The notes beneath the pieces were generated by a model. That model was not told the origin of the DNA, made no database searches, and saw nothing but the letters and a program-made list of their open reading frames with translations. Both the position numbers and the translations under genes were made by a program. From Wenzhouxiangellaceae bacterium (lineage in GTDB: Bacteria; Pseudomonadota; Gammaproteobacteria; Xanthomonadales; Wenzhouxiangellaceae), in assembly GCA_023258355.1 (NCBI GenBank), contig JALQZL010000004.1, forward strand, positions 1-32,387: DNA of 32,387 nucleotides. The letters are read 5' to 3'. Positions 1 through 8,257 of this stretch are shown piece after piece (the stretch's first letter is position 1; each line of letters opens with the position of its first letter).

Positions 1-661
1 CAGCGAGGCCTTGGATATAAGCCACCGCATCCTCAAGGGCTTTTTTCTCTGAGGCATTGGCTTGAGGCGCCTCGCTTGCGTCTTCCGCACCCCCACTTGC
101 TTGATTGGCCCCAGTGTCTGGGTCTGCCTCATTCGAGGCATCTTCTGCTGACTCATCTTTCAAGGCATCGGCCAACCGCTCCATTGGGGTGCCTGAAGCA
201 TCATCCGGTTCACCACCACCGCCACCGATTTGGACGGGTGTGGCGGCACCGAGATTGGTCGATGGCGCCATGGCCGCGATATGGCTGGCATACAAAATAT
301 ACGTGCCTGCGCTCGCGGCACGCGCGCCAGGTGGGCCAACCCAAGTGGCCACAGGCACTTCGGCGTTGAGAATTTTTTTAATGATGTCGCGCATCGATTC
401 GGACAACCCGCCTGGGGTATCGAGCTCAATCACAACAAGTGCTGCCTGGCTTTCTTCGGCCGCCTCAATGCCCTCCACCACATAGTCACGCGTGGCGGGT
501 CCAATCGCATCAGCCACTTCCAATACAACCACCATCGGTGCCGTTGTGCTCGATTGGGCGTAGGAGAGCACACTGGCCAAGGCAAGCAGACACAAGCCCA
601 AGGCCACAGCGATGAGGCTGGCTTGGCGGTCAATCGGTGAATGGTGTGTCTGATGCGTCAT
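1..661 (-). CDS. NfeD-family membrane serine protease (ClpP class), 5' part, cut by window edge
   Basis: This is the N-terminal 220 residues of a membrane-bound serine protease of the NfeD/ClpP class; the rest lies beyond the left edge. Family members cleave hydrophobic segments of membrane proteins and usually act with an SPFH/stomatin partner. An N-terminal hydrophobic segment (about residues 15-35) reads as a signal peptide or anchor. It is followed by a crotonase-like core containing DTPGG (about 81-85) and GPPGARAASAG (about 109-119). The serine of that last motif, about Ser117, aligns with the family nucleophile. After GAATPV comes an insertion of about 60 residues rich in Asp, Glu, Ala and Ser, probably a flexible linker. 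The start is ATG at 661-659. The catalytic lysine and the C-terminal membrane and OB-fold domains are expected outside the window and cannot be checked. Confidence 0.86.
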   Translation of the reverse strand, partial: MTHQTHHSPIDRQASLIAVALGLCLLALASVLSYAQSSTTAPMVVVLEVADAIGPATRDYVVEGIEAAEESQAALVVIELDTPGGLSESMRDIIKKILNAEVPVATWVGPPGARAASAGTYILYASHIAAMAPSTNLGAATPVQIGGGGGEPDDASGTPMERLADALKDESAEDASNEADPDTGANQASGGAEDASEAPQANASEKKALEDAVAYIQGLA

Positions 662-723
662 GGGGTCCCCGTCATTGAAAAGCGGTCACGGCTTGCCTGC
701 TGTTTGGCCTGTCATTGCCTTTT

Positions 724-753
724 AGTGTATCAGCCCCGAATCACGGTTTTGAA
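724..753 (-). promoter_or_regulatory. Predicted sigma-70 promoter of the NfeD-family gene
   Basis: Read on the minus strand, TTCAAA (753-748) and TACACT (729-724) are separated by 18 bp. The -10 box is preceded by TGA, giving an extended -10 (TGATACACT). Transcription would start near 717, leaving a leader of about 55 nt before the ATG at 661. This comes from motif matching only. Confidence 0.45.
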
Positions 754-778
754 AACACAGCGATCCCAGTGCATTTTT

Positions 779-807
779 CTTACAGACCCATCCAGATCGT
801 CTACACT
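779..807 (+). promoter_or_regulatory. Predicted promoter of the small conserved hypothetical
   Basis: CTTACA (779-784) and TACACT (802-807) lie 17 bp apart, each matching the sigma-70 consensus at four of six positions. The start would be near 814, giving a leader of about 25 nt before the ATG at 839. The -10 box lies next to an in-frame ATG at 809, which argues against starting translation there. Confidence 0.4.
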
Positions 808-838
808 CATGGATGGTCAATCTTGGAACAAATCATCC

Positions 839-1237
839 ATGTCAGAACAATCCATTCGTGAACAACTTCAAATGGACCCCGATGGGCTTTATCAAGAAGA
901 GCAGTACTCTGATCAACGGGCAGGCCACATTCGCAAACTCACGCCCGTTACAGCCAGCGGTGATGTTGACCCTTCCCGCCCGGTGATGTTTATCGGCTCC
1001 ACCCAAGTCATGACGCCTGCCGGCGCCTTGCCTTTGAGCTTTGAGTTACCCGGTAAAACGGTGGGCGAGGCGGCCAGTCACTTCGCAGAAGAGGCGGAAA
1101 AAGCGATCGAATCGACGATGGAAGAACTCAAGCGTTTACAACGAGAAGCGCAAAGCTCGATTGTGGTGCCAGGCCAAGGCGGACCAGGCGGTGGCGCCCC
1201 TGGACAAGGCCCTTTGGGCAATATTCAGTTGAAATAA
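839..1237 (+). CDS. Conserved hypothetical protein with coiled-coil segment and Gly/Pro/Gln-rich tail
   Basis: I cannot assign a function. The protein is 132 residues with no signal peptide or membrane segment, so it is probably cytoplasmic. It opens with a polar stretch (MSEQSIREQL). A beta-rich centre follows, containing RKLTPVTASG and MTPAGALPLSFEL. Next is a charged helix (about residues 75-108: repeated AEEAEKAIE, MEELKRLQREA) likely to form a coiled coil, then SSIVVPG and a tail of Gly, Pro and Gln ending in NIQLK. I recall similar short proteins in pseudomonads and other gammaproteobacteria, but cannot confirm this here. In-frame starts exist upstream (641, 809). The ATG at 839 is preferred because it lies downstream of the predicted promoter and begins at the motif-like N-terminus. 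Confidence 0.75.
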   Translation: MSEQSIREQLQMDPDGLYQEEQYSDQRAGHIRKLTPVTASGDVDPSRPVMFIGSTQVMTPAGALPLSFELPGKTVGEAASHFAEEAEKAIESTMEELKRLQREAQSSIVVPGQGGPGGGAPGQGPLGNIQLK

Positions 1238-1243
1238 CTTAGG

Positions 1244-1266
1244 CAGGCTCGGTCTAACCGAGCCTG
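1244..1266. terminator. Hairpin between convergent genes, possible bidirectional terminator
   Basis: A perfect 10-bp stem (CAGGCTCGGT, 1244-1253, pairing with ACCGAGCCTG, 1257-1266) encloses a 3-nt loop. It sits between the hypothetical gene's stop and the 3' end of yadH. Neither flank has a long T-run, so termination is plausible but would be weak or need help. Confidence 0.55.
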
Positions 1267-1274
1267 TTAATGGC

Positions 1275-2060
1275 CTATGTGCGTAGGCCAACACCTCGTT
1301 GTAAGAGGCTCAAGCAAACCCCGAACAGCACCACGCCGAAGCCTGTGATGATGGCATAGGCGACCCACAAAGGCACATCACTCACCCCCAATATGCCGTA
1401 GCGAAAGGCATTGACCATGTAAACGATCGGGTTGGCCAAAGAGACTTGTTGCCAAAAGCCAGGTAGCAAAGTCACTGAGAAAAAGACCCCACCGAGGTAA
1501 GTCATTGGTTGCAACACAAACGTCGGAATAATGGAGATGTCATCAAACTTTTGGGCATAGACGCCATTAATAAAGCCACCCAAAGCGAAAGTGACGGAGG
1601 TCAGGACCAAGATGCTCAAGGTGACCCAGACATTGTGCATTTGAAAGCCAGCGAAGAAAGACGCCACCAACCAAACCAAAATGCCTACCACCAAAGCACG
1701 CACGACCGCCCCTGAAATATAGCCAAGCAAAATAATCCAAGGGGGAAGTGGCGAAATCAAAAGTTCTTCAATGTGTTTTCCAAACTTGGCACCAAAAAAT
1801 GAGCTAGTCACATTGCCATAGGAATTGGTAATCACCGTCAGCATGATCAAGCCAGGCACAATAAATTCCATGTAAGGCATGCCACCCATCTCGCCAACTC
1901 GGCGGCCGATAATGGCACCGAAGATGACAAAGTAAAGGGTCATCGTGATCACCGGCGGGATCAAGGTTTGCGCCCATATGCGCACAATCCGTGTGACTTC
2001 TTTGATCAGAATGGTTTGATATCCGATCCAGAAACTTCGTGCAGAGACTTTCTCACTCAT
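1275..2060 (-). CDS. yadH: ABC-2 type exporter permease, YadH-like
   Basis: This is the membrane subunit of a two-component ABC exporter, 261 residues against 256 in E. coli YadH, with which it shares long recognisable stretches. These include RIWAQTLIPPVITMTLYFVI near the N-terminus, MEFIVPGLIMLTVITNSYGN, SSFFGAKFGKHIEELLISP, and TYLGGVFFSVTLLPGFW. Six membrane segments typical of the ABC-2 fold are visible. Its ATG overlaps the stop of the upstream ATPase gene by four bases (ATGA), so the two are translationally coupled. The substrate of YadGH is not established in E. coli, and nothing nearby suggests one here. Confidence 0.92.
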   Translation of the reverse strand: MSEKVSARSFWIGYQTILIKEVTRIVRIWAQTLIPPVITMTLYFVIFGAIIGRRVGEMGGMPYMEFIVPGLIMLTVITNSYGNVTSSFFGAKFGKHIEELLISPLPPWIILLGYISGAVVRALVVGILVWLVASFFAGFQMHNVWVTLSILVLTSVTFALGGFINGVYAQKFDDISIIPTFVLQPMTYLGGVFFSVTLLPGFWQQVSLANPIVYMVNAFRYGILGVSDVPLWVAYAIITGFGVVLFGVCLSLLQRGVGLRT

Positions 2061-2995
2061 ACGGCACCCGCTTTGACGTTTTCAGAGTCGGCATGGACTA
2101 GGCGAACAAACAGTTCTTCTAATCGGTTCACTTTATTGCGCATAGAACTCACCTCAATGCCTGCTTCTTCTAGTGCACGGAACAGACGATTGAGACTTTT
2201 TGATTTTGGGATGCTGGCTTCGATCGTGGTGGGGTCTCTCAACACCAATTCAATGCCTTCGATAACGGGCAGTGTCTCAATGGCTTGTCTAAGATCAAGC
2301 ACAAAGGTCTCCACATCGAGTTTACTCAACAGCGCCTTGATGGTTGTGTTCTCAACAATCTCACCATGATCAATGATGGCAATGTTGCGGCACAGGTTTT
2401 CAGCTTCTTCTAGGTAATGCGTGGTCAAAATGACCGTGGTCCCTGCTTGGTTGATTTCTTCAATAAAGCGCCAGATAGACCGCCTGATTTCAATGTCCAC
2501 ACCGGCGGTTGGCTCATCAAGAATCAACAGTCGTGGCTCATGCACCATGGCTCTGGCGATTAGCAACCGACGCTTCATGCCCCCAGATAGGGTTCTCGAC
2601 ATTGAAAACGCCTTATCCCACAGCTCAAGCTTCTTTAAATAGTATTCAGCGCGTTCTCGAGCGATGGCTCGGGGAACACCGTAGTACCCTCCCTGGTTGA
2701 CCACGATATCGAAGGGCTTTTCAAACTGATTGAAATTCACCTCTTGGGGCACCAAGCCGATTTCAGCCATGGCTTTGGAGCGGTCTTTCTGAACACTCGT
2801 GCCAAATACTTTGGTCTCTCCCTCGCTCGCGTTTACCAGCGAAGAGATGATGCCAATCAGGGTAGATTTTCCTGCGCCATTGGGCCCCAACAGCGCAAAA
2901 AAATCGCCTTCAGTGACCTGAAGATCGATGCCCTTTAAAGCAACGACACCATTTTTATAGGTCTTCTTTAAGTGATTCACTTCTAAGGCGAGCAT
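2057..2995 (-). CDS. yadG: ABC exporter ATP-binding protein, YadG-like
   Basis: This is the nucleotide-binding subunit that powers the YadH-like permease encoded immediately downstream. It has 312 residues, matching the roughly 308 of E. coli YadG, and similarity runs the full length. Visible motifs are Walker A GPNGAGKS (37-44), the ABC signature LSGGM (136-140), Walker B LLILDEP (156-162) and the switch histidine in TTHYLEEAE (His193). The C-terminal extension ending MRNKVNRLEELFVRLV is also a YadG feature. The first codon is ATG at 2995-2993. The divergent 83-bp region shared with the S33 hydrolase gene should hold its promoter. Confidence 0.93.
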   Translation of the reverse strand: MLALEVNHLKKTYKNGVVALKGIDLQVTEGDFFALLGPNGAGKSTLIGIISSLVNASEGETKVFGTSVQKDRSKAMAEIGLVPQEVNFNQFEKPFDIVVNQGGYYGVPRAIARERAEYYLKKLELWDKAFSMSRTLSGGMKRRLLIARAMVHEPRLLILDEPTAGVDIEIRRSIWRFIEEINQAGTTVILTTHYLEEAENLCRNIAIIDHGEIVENTTIKALLSKLDVETFVLDLRQAIETLPVIEGIELVLRDPTTIEASIPKSKSLNRLFRALEEAGIEVSSMRNKVNRLEELFVRLVHADSENVKAGAV

Positions 2996-3008
2996 GACTT
3001 TTGGCCTG

Positions 3009-3037
3009 TTGGTCAGTAATCGGATTATCTGTATACT
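3009..3037 (+). promoter_or_regulatory. Predicted sigma-70 promoter of the S33 hydrolase-ABC operon
   Basis: TTGGTC (3009-3014) and TATACT (3032-3037) are exactly 17 bp apart. The transcript would begin near 3044, about 35 nt before the TTG start at 3079. The element lies in the divergent intergenic region with yadG. Confidence 0.55.
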
Positions 3038-3078
3038 GTTCTATTCTCTTATAAATTGCATCCACGCGAGGCGAAACC

Positions 3079-4560
3079 TTGTCTTTTTTTTACCGAATCA
3101 GTCGGCCTTTGGCGCTGGCGGCTTTGTTTGTCCACCCTGTTTTTGCCCAAACAGAACCCAATTACGACTTACTTGAGCTGTGCGAACTCAGCACACCCGG
3201 AGGTCAATACACCACACAAGCGCGATGTGGGACGCTATCGGTCACTGAGGATCCTAACGCCTCAGGCGCTGATGCGACCATGATTGACTTGGCTTATGCT
3301 GTCTTGCCAGCCAGAAATGGCAAAGGCGCACCTGATCCTGTGTTCTTTTTGGCAGGCGGCCCAGGTCAGTCGGCCAGAGAAACTGCACCTATGATGCAGC
3401 GTGCGTTGCGTGATATTCATGCCAACCGAGACCTTATTTTTCTCGACCAGCGCGGGACAGGTGGCTCTAACAAACTCAATTGTGAGTTTAGTGAGGATGA
3501 GGCCGCTTGGATTGAGCCTGACCCTGACTACGCGGTGGAGGCATTGGAAAAATGTCGCCAAGGCTGGTCTGCGGATGTCGCGCATTACACCACCACCGTG
3601 GCTGCGAGTGATATCGACGCGCTGAGAGCCCATCTGGGCTTTGAGACCATCAACATTATTGGTGGCTCTTATGGCACGCGGGTGGGTCAGGTGTATATGA
3701 AGGACTACCCCAACCGTGTTCGCACAGCGATCCTCGATGGCATCGCCCCCATGCGGTTAGCGCTCGGCGCAGAGCATGGGCCATCGCTTGATCGGGCACT
3801 GGAAGCGATTATCGCCGCCTGCGATGCCGATCCTGCTTGCCAAGCAGCTTTCCCCGAGCTTCAATCGGCTTTCGACCAGCTGAAAACGACTTACGATGAT
3901 TGGTCAGATGGGCCAGTCATCTCTGTTACCCACCCTCGATTGGGTGAGTCGATAGAGATCACCTTCTCCAGGACCGTGCTGGCCACTGCGCTGAGATTTC
4001 TGGCCTATGATCCTGCCACGCAAATGCTTTTGCCGTACTTGATTCATGAGGCCGCGGTGACAGGGCAGCCTCAACGCATTGCCGCACAAGCCATGATGAT
4101 CGGTGAGCAAATGACCGATGCGATCGCGATTGGCCTTAACTTTGCGGTGGGCTGCGCCGAAGATTGGCCAATCTGGCCGATGGATTTGGATGTCTCCCAA
4201 ACCCTATTGGGTGACAGCATTGGCGAGCTATATGAGCGGGTGTGTGAGACCTGGCCCCAGACCAGCGTGCCAGAAGATTTTCATGCGCCTTATGGCGGGG
4301 ACACCCCCATCTTGCTGCTATCGGGTGAGTTTGATCCGGTGACCCCACCCAGTTACGGTGAGGAGGTCTTGGCCGTGTCTAGCAACGCCGAACACCTCAT
4401 TGCCAAAGGGCGTGGCCACATTGTGATTACCCTGCCTTGCATGGCTTCCATATCGGAGGCGTTTATTAGCGCGGGGACACTCGAGGGCTTGGATGTCTCT
4501 TGTATGGATGCGCTGGGTTCAGAACCCTTTTTCACTGACTTATTAGGACCGTTGCCATGA
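3079..4560 (+). CDS. Exported S33-type alpha/beta hydrolase (tripeptidyl aminopeptidase-like)
   Basis: A 493-residue alpha/beta-hydrolase of the S33/TAP family; such enzymes usually release N-terminal residues or tripeptides from peptides, and some act on esters or amides. A signal peptide (MSFFYRISRPLALAALFVHPVFAQ) points to the periplasm. The oxyanion motif LAGGPGQS (91-98) and DQRGTGGS (123-130) precede the nucleophile elbow GGSYGT, with Ser197. GEFDPVTP supplies Asp419 and GRGHIV supplies His447, so the triad is complete, with a TAP-like C-terminal region. No ATG gives this N-terminus, so the start is TTG at 3079, preceded by GAGG. The stop overlaps the ATG of the following ABC ATPase gene, so the hydrolase heads a coupled three-gene operon. 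The substrate is unknown. Confidence 0.87.
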   Translation: MSFFYRISRPLALAALFVHPVFAQTEPNYDLLELCELSTPGGQYTTQARCGTLSVTEDPNASGADATMIDLAYAVLPARNGKGAPDPVFFLAGGPGQSARETAPMMQRALRDIHANRDLIFLDQRGTGGSNKLNCEFSEDEAAWIEPDPDYAVEALEKCRQGWSADVAHYTTTVAASDIDALRAHLGFETINIIGGSYGTRVGQVYMKDYPNRVRTAILDGIAPMRLALGAEHGPSLDRALEAIIAACDADPACQAAFPELQSAFDQLKTTYDDWSDGPVISVTHPRLGESIEITFSRTVLATALRFLAYDPATQMLLPYLIHEAAVTGQPQRIAAQAMMIGEQMTDAIAIGLNFAVGCAEDWPIWPMDLDVSQTLLGDSIGELYERVCETWPQTSVPEDFHAPYGGDTPILLLSGEFDPVTPPSYGEEVLAVSSNAEHLIAKGRGHIVITLPCMASISEAFISAGTLEGLDVSCMDALGSEPFFTDLLGPLP

Positions 4561-5297
4561 TTGAAGTCCATGAACTTGTCAAAACATTTAACAAGGGCAA
4601 AGTGGTGGCGGTCAATGGCGTCAGCTTTCGTGCCAAAGATGGTCAAATCACAGGCTTGCTTGGGCCGAATGGCGCTGGCAAGACCACCACGCTTCGAATG
4701 CTGTATACCCTGCTACCACCCGACCAAGGGCACATGACCATTGATGGCATCAACCCTGCCCATGAATCGGTGGCTGTGAAGCGCGCCATTGGTGTGGTGC
4801 CTGATTCGCGGGGCTTATATGACCGACTCACCGCCAGAGAGAACATCGCCTATTACGGTCGGCTCCATGGGCTGTCGGCTGAACGAATTGAACAGCAGAT
4901 CCAAAAGTTTTGTGATGTGCTCGACATGCATGAATTTATTGACCGGAAAACCAATGGCTTCTCACAAGGCCAACGCGTCAAGGTCGCAATCGCCCGCGCG
5001 CTGATCCATGACCCAAAAACCGTGTTGCTTGACGAGCCAACCAACGGCTTGGATGTCATGACCACCCGCGCATTGCGAGAGTTTTTGCGTGGGCTCAAGG
5101 CCGAGGGCCGGTGTGTGGTGCTCTCTACCCACATCATGCAAGAGGTGGCTGCCTTGTGCGATCACATTGTGATTATCGCCAAAGGCCAAGTGGCGGCAGA
5201 GGGTAGCGCTGACAAGCTGCTGGCCCAGTCAGGTCGCGACACGTTAGAAGATGCGTTTGTTCAATTAATCGGTAGCGATGAGGGCTTGTTGTCATGA
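4557..5297 (+). CDS. natA: ABC transporter ATP-binding protein, NatA-like
   Basis: This is the ATPase subunit of an ABC-2 exporter of the NatA class (246 residues); NatAB of Bacillus subtilis exports sodium, but related pairs handle other substrates. Motifs are Walker A GPNGAGKT (36-43), the signature FSQGQ (135-139), Walker B TVLLDEP (155-161) with the catalytic Glu160, and H-loop His192. The signature has FSQGQ where LSGGQ is common, as in other NatA-type proteins. It overlaps both the upstream hydrolase stop and the downstream permease start by four bases each. The gene symbol is by family resemblance; sodium transport is not shown. Confidence 0.85.
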   Translation: MIEVHELVKTFNKGKVVAVNGVSFRAKDGQITGLLGPNGAGKTTTLRMLYTLLPPDQGHMTIDGINPAHESVAVKRAIGVVPDSRGLYDRLTARENIAYYGRLHGLSAERIEQQIQKFCDVLDMHEFIDRKTNGFSQGQRVKVAIARALIHDPKTVLLDEPTNGLDVMTTRALREFLRGLKAEGRCVVLSTHIMQEVAALCDHIVIIAKGQVAAEGSADKLLAQSGRDTLEDAFVQLIGSDEGLLS

Positions 5298-6463
5298 TGG
5301 CGGTCTGGTGGAAAGAAGTGATGGATAACCTGAGAGACCGGCGGGTGGTCTTGTCGACACTGGTCTTTGGTCCTCTGTTTGGACCTGTCCTCTTGGTGGT
5401 GATGTTGACTTTCGCAGAGCGGCAAACCGCCGAACGTTTGGAGTCTGCATTGGAGTTGCCCGTCGTGGGGGCCGAGTATGCGCCCAACCTCATTGGCTAT
5501 CTCGAACGCCAAGGCGTGTTAATCCAAGACCCACCGGCTGTTCCTGAGGCGGCGATCAAGAGCGAGGAAGAAGAAGTCATCCTCAGGATTCCCTCGAACT
5601 TCGCCGAGGCGTGGGAAGAAGGCGAACCCGCGCCCGTTGAGATTCTGGCAGATCAATCGCGGCGTTATTCTGGAACCACGATCGCGAGATTGCGCGGTTA
5701 CCTCAGAAGCTACGCTGGCACGATTGGTCAGTTGCGGCTTCAGATGCGGGGGATTTCACCAAGTCTGACGCGTCCACTTAATATCCAGACCGTGGATCTT
5801 TCAACCCCTGAAGCACGTGGCGGGACCGTGTTGTCGTTTTTACCCTACTTCATCATGATTATGGTGTTCGTGGGCTCGATGCATATGGCCACCGATACCA
5901 CGGCCGGGGAGCGTGAGAGAAAGTCTCTTGAACCTCTGCTCATTAACCCACTGCCCCGTTGGCAAATCATGGCGGGCAAATTGGTAGCGACCACGACCTT
6001 CGGGCTCGCGACCTTGGTGTTGGGCTTGACCGCGTTTGTCGTGGCGATGGGCTTTTTGCCCCTGGATAACATGAACATGACCCTAAACCTTGACTTCAAA
6101 GTCGCGGCGTGGGTGTTTGTGATGACCTCCCCAGCCGCTTTGTTAGCCGCAGCAATGCTGATTATCTTGGCATCGTTTGCCAAGAGTTACCGAGAAGCCC
6201 AGAGCTATATGGGGATGGTGGTGTTGGTGCCGATGTTGCCTAGCCTCTACATTCTGATTAACCCCACCAAAGCTGAGCAATGGATGAGCTTCGTGCCTTT
6301 ACTCAGTCAAAACGTGTTGATCTTAGAGTTGGTGAGGGGTGAGCCGATTAACTTCCTATGGCTCGGTTTTTGTATCGCCTCAACGACCGTAGTGGCTTTG
6401 GTGCTCGCAGCGATTGCTGGCACACTCTACAGCCGACCAAACTTGATCTTTACTTCAGACTAG
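5294..6463 (+). CDS. natB: ABC-2 type permease, NatB-like
   Basis: This is the membrane subunit partnering the NatA-like ATPase, 389 residues. It has one N-terminal membrane helix (about 20-42), then an extracytoplasmic domain of roughly 130 residues, then five to six C-terminal helices. The cytoplasmic loop motif TTAGERERKSLEPLLINPLP is characteristic of NatB/COG1668 permeases. The start is ATG at 5294 overlapping the upstream stop (a second ATG follows at 5297). The stop TAG shares the tetranucleotide CTAG with the stop of the convergent DUF1295 gene, so the two genes overlap end to end with no room for a terminator. Coupling to an exported peptidase suggests export of, or defence against, a peptide-like compound, but this is inference. 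Confidence 0.83.
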   Translation: MMAVWWKEVMDNLRDRRVVLSTLVFGPLFGPVLLVVMLTFAERQTAERLESALELPVVGAEYAPNLIGYLERQGVLIQDPPAVPEAAIKSEEEEVILRIPSNFAEAWEEGEPAPVEILADQSRRYSGTTIARLRGYLRSYAGTIGQLRLQMRGISPSLTRPLNIQTVDLSTPEARGGTVLSFLPYFIMIMVFVGSMHMATDTTAGERERKSLEPLLINPLPRWQIMAGKLVATTTFGLATLVLGLTAFVVAMGFLPLDNMNMTLNLDFKVAAWVFVMTSPAALLAAAMLIILASFAKSYREAQSYMGMVVLVPMLPSLYILINPTKAEQWMSFVPLLSQNVLILELVRGEPINFLWLGFCIASTTVVALVLAAIAGTLYSRPNLIFTSD

Positions 6464-7236
6464 GTTTTTTTGACAAACCACGGGATGAATGGAGAGGTGG
6501 TGCGCTGGTACTCAACATAGCGCTCGCCTCTCGACTTGATGGCTTGCTTTTCAGTGTAGGGAATGCCGGTGATACGGTATAGGAACAAAAGCATCACCCA
6601 AGGGGCCAGCCACGCCACCCAGACATAACCACTGCCCCACGCGATCAGGGGGTAGCTAAACCAATGCAACCATTCAAAAAAGTAGTTCGGGTGACGGGAG
6701 TAGCGCCACAGGCCGACGTTACAGACCTGGCCTTTGTTAGCAGGGTCTGCCCGAAATCTGGCCAACTGTTGATCGGCCACCGATTCACCAGCCAAACTCA
6801 CAAGCCACATCCCCACGCCTGCCAAGACCCAGCCGCTCAAACCAGGCTGGCTGTCTTGGGCGACTGCCCAGGCAGGGAGTGCGAATAACCAAGCCACGGT
6901 GGCTTGGGCCATAAAGAAAAACCACATTCTCAAGTTCACCGCATCACCCCAATGAGCGCGCAGTGCTTGATAGCGTCCGTCCTCTTCCTCATGGCTTTTT
7001 AAGCGCTGGACCATATGCGTGGTGAGGCGCAAAGACCAAGTACCCGCCACCAACGCAGCCAAGATGCGCTTTTCCACGGCGCCCTCGCCTAAAAGTGCAA
7101 ACACCACAGCCAAAAGTCCGATAGTGCCCGCCCAAGCCGCGTCAACCCAGTCGGCCCGTCCAGAGCGAAGTTGCCAAACCCACAGGGCCGTCATGCCCAG
7201 GGCTGCGATGAGAAAGGAGAGGATCAATAGGTTCAT
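6460..7236 (-). CDS. DUF1295 membrane protein (steroid 5-alpha-reductase-like fold)
   Basis: A 258-residue integral membrane protein with about seven hydrophobic helices. The C-terminal block GLWRYSRHPNYFFEWLHWFSY followed by GIPYTEKQAIKSRGERYVEYQ is the signature of the DUF1295 family, related to 3-oxo-5-alpha-steroid 4-dehydrogenases and isoprenylcysteine methyltransferases. In those relatives this region binds NADPH or S-adenosylmethionine. The exact bacterial reaction is not established. The gene is alone on the minus strand, divergent from the EamA permease and convergent with the NatB-like gene. The ATG at 7236 starts directly with a membrane helix. Confidence 0.86.
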   Translation of the reverse strand: MNLLILSFLIAALGMTALWVWQLRSGRADWVDAAWAGTIGLLAVVFALLGEGAVEKRILAALVAGTWSLRLTTHMVQRLKSHEEEDGRYQALRAHWGDAVNLRMWFFFMAQATVAWLFALPAWAVAQDSQPGLSGWVLAGVGMWLVSLAGESVADQQLARFRADPANKGQVCNVGLWRYSRHPNYFFEWLHWFSYPLIAWGSGYVWVAWLAPWVMLLFLYRITGIPYTEKQAIKSRGERYVEYQRTTSPFIPWFVKKT

Positions 7237-7356
7237 GCCCCTTTGTAGCGCTGAGTAGATGAATCTCAGATGAAGGGCGGTGATAGGGCAAATGGGGGAT
7301 GGTTTTCTATTTCAGGCTTTTCGGGCACAATGGGCGCTTAAGTTAGGATGCCCATC

Positions 7357-8253
7357 ATGCCACTGCCCCACCTTCTCTTATTGCTCATGGTCTGCTTTAT
7401 CTGGGCAGGTAACTTCATCATCTCCGCCTGGGCGGTCCAGTACCTTGAGCCTGTGACGTACACCGTGGTGCGCTTTGCGATGGTGTTTTTGCTGATTTTC
7501 CCGCTACTGCGTCCGCCCGCGCCTGGGCAGTGGGTCAAGCTGGTGGCGACCTGTTGGTCGGTGGGGGCGTTGCATTTTGCATTTTTGTTCATGGCGCTGG
7601 GACGGTCATCCGATGTGTCTTCCGTGGCCTTGCTGATGCAAGTCTATATCCCGATCTCCACGTTGTTTGCGGTGATTTTTCTTGGTGAGCGCATTGGTTG
7701 GCGAACCACGTCAGGGATCGCGCTGTCTTTTTCTGGGGTGCTGGTGATGGGATTTGATCCCCTGATTTTGGCCCAGTTAGATGTCTTGTTGCTGGTGCTC
7801 TTATCAGCCATTGCACTCGGGGCGGGCACGATCATGATGCGGCAACTCAAAGCGGTGAGCGTGATGAACTTCCAAGCCTGGAACGCGTTGTTTGCGTTTA
7901 TCCCGTTGATGGCTCTGGCCTTGTGGATTGAATCGCCCGTTGAAACCATTGTGATGAGCATTGAAGCGCAACCCAGTGTTTGGGCAGCTGTGGCTTACTC
8001 ATCGGTCGGGGCATCGATTGTGGGGCATGGGACCTTTTATTGGTTGGTCCAACGGCATGAAGTCAACAAACTATTGCCCGTGCTGCTGCTGATTCCGGTG
8101 TTGGCCGTATTGATGGGGATTGTCTTTTGGGGTGACCGACCGGGGCCTCGGCTTTTGCTCGGGGGTGGTTTGGTATTAAGTGGCGTGTTGTGGATTACCC
8201 TGAGGGCGCGGTGGCGCCGAGTCGCCAAACCCGACACGCCACCGGCGACTTAG
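7357..8253 (+). CDS. EamA-family (DMT superfamily) permease
   Basis: An inner-membrane transporter of about 298 residues with ten hydrophobic helices arranged as two EamA repeats, the hallmark of drug/metabolite transporters such as RhaT, YdcZ or amino-acid exporters. Features are FIWAGNFIISAWAVQYLEP in helix 1, GRSSDVSSVALLMQVYIPI at the end of repeat 1, and LLLIPVLAVLMGIVFWGDRP in repeat 2. An in-frame ATG at 7348 lies inside the Shine-Dalgarno-like AGGA, so the ATG at 7357, eight bases after it, is the better start. The substrate cannot be predicted. The stop is four bases from the convergent lipocalin gene's stop. Confidence 0.87.
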   Translation: MPLPHLLLLLMVCFIWAGNFIISAWAVQYLEPVTYTVVRFAMVFLLIFPLLRPPAPGQWVKLVATCWSVGALHFAFLFMALGRSSDVSSVALLMQVYIPISTLFAVIFLGERIGWRTTSGIALSFSGVLVMGFDPLILAQLDVLLLVLLSAIALGAGTIMMRQLKAVSVMNFQAWNALFAFIPLMALALWIESPVETIVMSIEAQPSVWAAVAYSSVGASIVGHGTFYWLVQRHEVNKLLPVLLLIPVLAVLMGIVFWGDRPGPRLLLGGGLVLSGVLWITLRARWRRVAKPDTPPAT

Positions 8254-8257
8254 GCAC

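Noticed and set aside
230..640. Plus-strand open frame of 136 codons at the left end
   Set aside because: It lies opposite the NfeD-family gene, whose protein has clear family motifs; the plus-strand product is Arg/His-rich and resembles nothing.
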